From positions 104,975,265 to 105,039,264 of the forward strand of contig CM067081.1 in assembly GCA_034008185.1 (NCBI GenBank): a DNA stretch of 64,000 nucleotides. The letters are read 5' to 3'. The notes beneath the pieces were generated by a model, which saw only the letters and a program-made list of their open reading frames with translations, was not told where the DNA came from and ran no database searches. Each line of letters starts with the position of its first letter. Position 1 is the stretch's first letter. The translations under genes and the position numbers were made by a program. The DNA is from Gorsachius magnificus. Its lineage: Eukaryota; Chordata; Aves; Pelecaniformes; Ardeidae. Shown here piece after piece: positions 61,322-64,000 of this stretch.

Positions 61322-61323
61322 TA

Positions 61324-64000
61324 GCTTCAGTTAACCTTTGTCATGTATGCATTATAAAAACAGGCCTTATGAAGAAACATCTATAAAAATTCTGGCTTCA
61401 TTAACCCAAATGTAAAAGTTTTCCCATGCATTAAGTTATGAAGATGATCCTGGAAAAACACACCAACAAGGTCCAGTTGTCCTTCTTGGTTGTGTTCAGT
61501 AGAGCTGTACTTGAGAAAATGAGGTAACCTGAAAGGTGGGAGGGTTATTCAGAGCCTCTGAGATGTTACAGAGCTTCAGTGTTGAGAGCAGAGATAACAG
61601 AGGAGTTGGGACATGCTGGGGACTGCAAAGCGAAAGGAAAGATTGTCCAGGCAAAAAGTACACTTCATATGATATGAACAGTGTTGAATAGGCTATGGTA
61701 GGTGGTAGGAGGTCTCTAATGCAGAAAAAAGACTTCTTAAAAGTTATCATTTTGAATTAACGAAACTTGAACACTCTCTGGATAGTACAGCTGGAGAGTT
61801 CAAAGGCATGTTTTAATAGCTCTTACTTCCTTGTCACTAGATCAGTCTTGACACACAGTGGTTTGTGATGCGCTGGTGGCTCTCACCATGAGGTTCGCCC
61901 CCATCAGAACTCTATAATCCTTAGTGAAATCATTCTGACTCTTGTTTCCCTCTTGCAAGAAATATGAATAGAGAATAGCTGGTACCAAGCCTGGTACTGG
62001 ACTGGTACTGGTCCACTACTGTCGTGGTCAGACAGTACACTGCACCTGCACAAAAGCAAACCCTCATCCAGCAATTCCTTTGTTATCCCTAAAGTGATAG
62101 AGATGGACACACAGCAAGTCAGGCTGAGCATGAAAGCAGCACGCAGAAAAAAGTTAGAAGCTCCCAACGCTTTCGTTTTCTTGTGATTTCATTCAAGAGG
62201 TGAGTAGTGATAATTTATAGTATAACACTGTGCTTGAGCTTTCATTTTCCATGAAGATGACTTAAGCAGATTATTTTGTTAAAAAAAAGGTTCAATAAAT
62301 ATTTCTAAGTTCTCATGCATTCATGTGCTCGCACAGCAGCACTTAGTGGGGATTTCACTGATTGTCCCCAAGGTGAGAGATGGGCATGTGGCAGATCAGA
62401 CTGTGTGTGTAAAGGAGCCCATAGAAGAATGTAACAAGATCCTTTACAAGACAGTGGGCATTTTCTCTGTTTCCAATGCACAGCAGTTACTCTTGTCTTA
62501 TTAGTGTTATTGCAACACTGCATAATCTATATGGATCCTGTTTATATTGTTTTCTTAAACTTCTGTTATAAGTGTGCCCACGCATGCACACACACAGGAA
62601 CACACATACCCTCACACATAGGTGCATATGTACATATTCACACATGAATTTGTGCATATGCCCACCATGTACATACACGCACATGCGCACTCATGCACTG
62701 CAGAACTTTCTGCTGAGTTCCTCACCATTAAAAAGGCATTAGAAACACTGTGGGCGTTTTTGCCTCCCCTTGTCTTTGGGAAAAAAATCACAGTGTGGAT
62801 AAGGCAATATTTTGTACTTTTAAAATAACCACCTTTGAAAGTACTTCTGATAAGTACTTTGCAATCTACAAAAAAAAAAAACCTCAACATTTATCAGTCC
62901 TGTCTGAGGTACTCTCCTACCTTGTTTGGAAAAATCAGTAACTCTGTAAACCAGGAGCTGTGAATGTCAAAAAGTTTACCATTCATCCACACAGGGAGGT
63001 GGTTCTGTGGACTGTAGGGGATATGAGGGAAAAATAGGCTTCACTGATGTGCAGTCTCAGCTAGATCTGTGGTACCTGCCTTGTAAAGGATAAACAAGTC
63101 AGCACAGTGGTTAAAGGCTGGTTTTCCTTCTTCATTAAAGATTGCTATTTTTTAACCTCTGCTACTCCACTATGGATTTTTGACAATAAACTGTTGGAGG
63201 AAGAGTAATAATTTTGCCAGTTATGTAGCAGATTTCTTTTCCAGTTCAAGTTCGTATTAATTCAATACCTTTACTGAGAGAAATGTCATTATTATTGGTG
63301 CTGTTACTGTTATTGCAAGGGGAAAAAAGAGATACCGCATGCTTGGAACAGAGAGGCTTGATGTGATAGTTATAAAGCACATGTCTCAGCAAAACCAGAC
63401 TGAAGTGCTGAACTGTTTCTCTGATAACACTGATATGTCCAGAATCAACATGGAAATGAGTCAGTTCAATGGTTTGAGAAACAGTGAGCTTGTTTCTACC
63501 CATGAACCTAGAGAATAGTGTGTCAGTCTGAACAAAATTTGATTGAAGACATATGCCAAGGCAGAACAAAAACCATGCATATTTATATTAAATTGTACTT
63601 GTATTTATTTTAATTATAAAGGATAGAGTATGTTTTGAAACATTGTTTTCCAAGCCACTGGGAAACAGCAAAAAAGATGGAGCAGATTTGTAGAATTAAT
63701 CGTGACGTATGCTGTTGCTTTTCCCAGCTTCAAGAGGGGAGAATAAACCCAAAATAAACAGATAAACAGAGGGTTAAATGATAAGATTTTTTAGCTGAAT
63801 GTTTGGCAGGCAGCTAGGAGTTGTAAAAGGCATTGATGAAAAATGTTATGGAGCACACTATCGAGCCTTGTATTTTAGCCATTTCAAGTAGTGAACTTGT
63901 GTTTGGATAACAAAAGTATTTCAGAGGTGCCAGAAAAATGAAAAACAGTTTAATGAAAAATATTTAATGGCTTGTTTTGTTAAAGCATATATTTGTGTCT
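61324..64000. other. AT-rich DNA with a purine-pyrimidine alternating patch, no gene seen
   Basis: About 2.7 kb with no recognised gene. A degenerate CA/TG-rich stretch at 62575-62697 is listed separately. Blocks near 62040-62130 and 62325-62410 look faintly similar (both have a CCC-AAGGTGA/CCCTAAAGTGA core followed by GATGG(A/G)CA), but too weakly to name a repeat family. Confidence 0.6.
62575..62697. repeat. Degenerate (CA/TG)-rich low-complexity region
   Basis: A run of broken CACA, CATG, TGCATATG and CGCACATGCGCA units, nearly all alternating purine-pyrimidine over about 120 bases. It looks like a decayed CA microsatellite and has potential to adopt Z-DNA. Frames through it encode Cys/His/Met/Val-rich peptides that are compositional artefacts. 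Confidence 0.75.

Larger units (their letters stand above)
60950..61323 (-). mobile_element. Truncated endogenous-retrovirus LTR (ERVL-like), minus strand
   Basis: This is the same family as 29151-29512. The LTR 3' end is at 60950 (plus strand TGTCATGGTTTAGCCCC). Moving up in coordinate there is a GTTGAGATAAGAACAG block around the expected poly(A)-signal region, a large (CAA)n/(AAT)n expansion (61085-61151), CCAGCCAGTCCC, CCTAGCCAACTG, a TATA box and a CRE-like motif. Homology stops near 61323, so most of U3 is missing. No gag, pol or env remnant is next to it. The TATA box on the minus strand fixes the orientation. Confidence 0.82.

Noticed and set aside
1..64000. CRISPR arrays, operons, tRNA or rRNA genes
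   Set aside because: The sequence is vertebrate nuclear DNA. I saw no regularly spaced repeats, and no tRNA cloverleaf or rRNA signature caught my eye, though a dedicated scan (tRNAscan-SE, Rfam) was not possible.

Overview
The window reads as bird nuclear DNA: AT-rich single-copy sequence broken by nine 5'-truncated fragments of chicken-repeat-1 (CR1) LINEs and two truncated copies of one endogenous-retrovirus LTR. The CR1 copies are recognised by their reverse-transcriptase (RT) and C-terminal protein remnants, by the 3' UTR foldback (GGTTGGA ... TCCAACC) and by the terminal ATTCTATG-type octamers. This combination is typical of birds. The LTR family is one I associate with non-galliform birds, but that taxonomic inference is weak.

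Layout: 1-9044 is unique AT-rich DNA. CR1 copies follow at 9045-9680 (+), 20103-20232 (+) and 25424-25985 (-). The densest repeat region is 25.4-30.7 kb, with CR1 at 27840-28824 (+), an LTR at 29151-29512 (-) and CR1 at 29697-30700 (-). The longest CR1 copy lies at 41325-42806 (-). From about 42.8 to 53.2 kb there are no recognisable transposons. A second cluster holds CR1 at 53253-53676, 57932-58375 and 58870-59503 (all +), and the second LTR at 60950-61323 (-). The rest to 64000 is AT-rich with a few microsatellites.

No host protein-coding gene, rRNA, tRNA or CRISPR array could be supported. The only open frames with recognisable protein content are CR1 remnants. Every copy carries frameshifts, stops or catalytic-residue changes, so none should make active RT. 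The other open frames are about the length chance allows in AT-rich DNA. The window is best described as intergenic or intronic. The one host-exon candidate, a 15-codon frame ending at a perfect GTAAGT near 6.0 kb, is weak.

I found no convincing new biological system. The points most worth a second look are: the nearly unbroken 3' half of the CR1 copy at 41-43 kb; a long antisense open frame kept in several CR1 copies whose sense frames are broken; two CR1 copies sharing the same internal TGA; a CRE-like motif kept in both LTRs; and a few short palindromes and motif pairs in repeat-free DNA.
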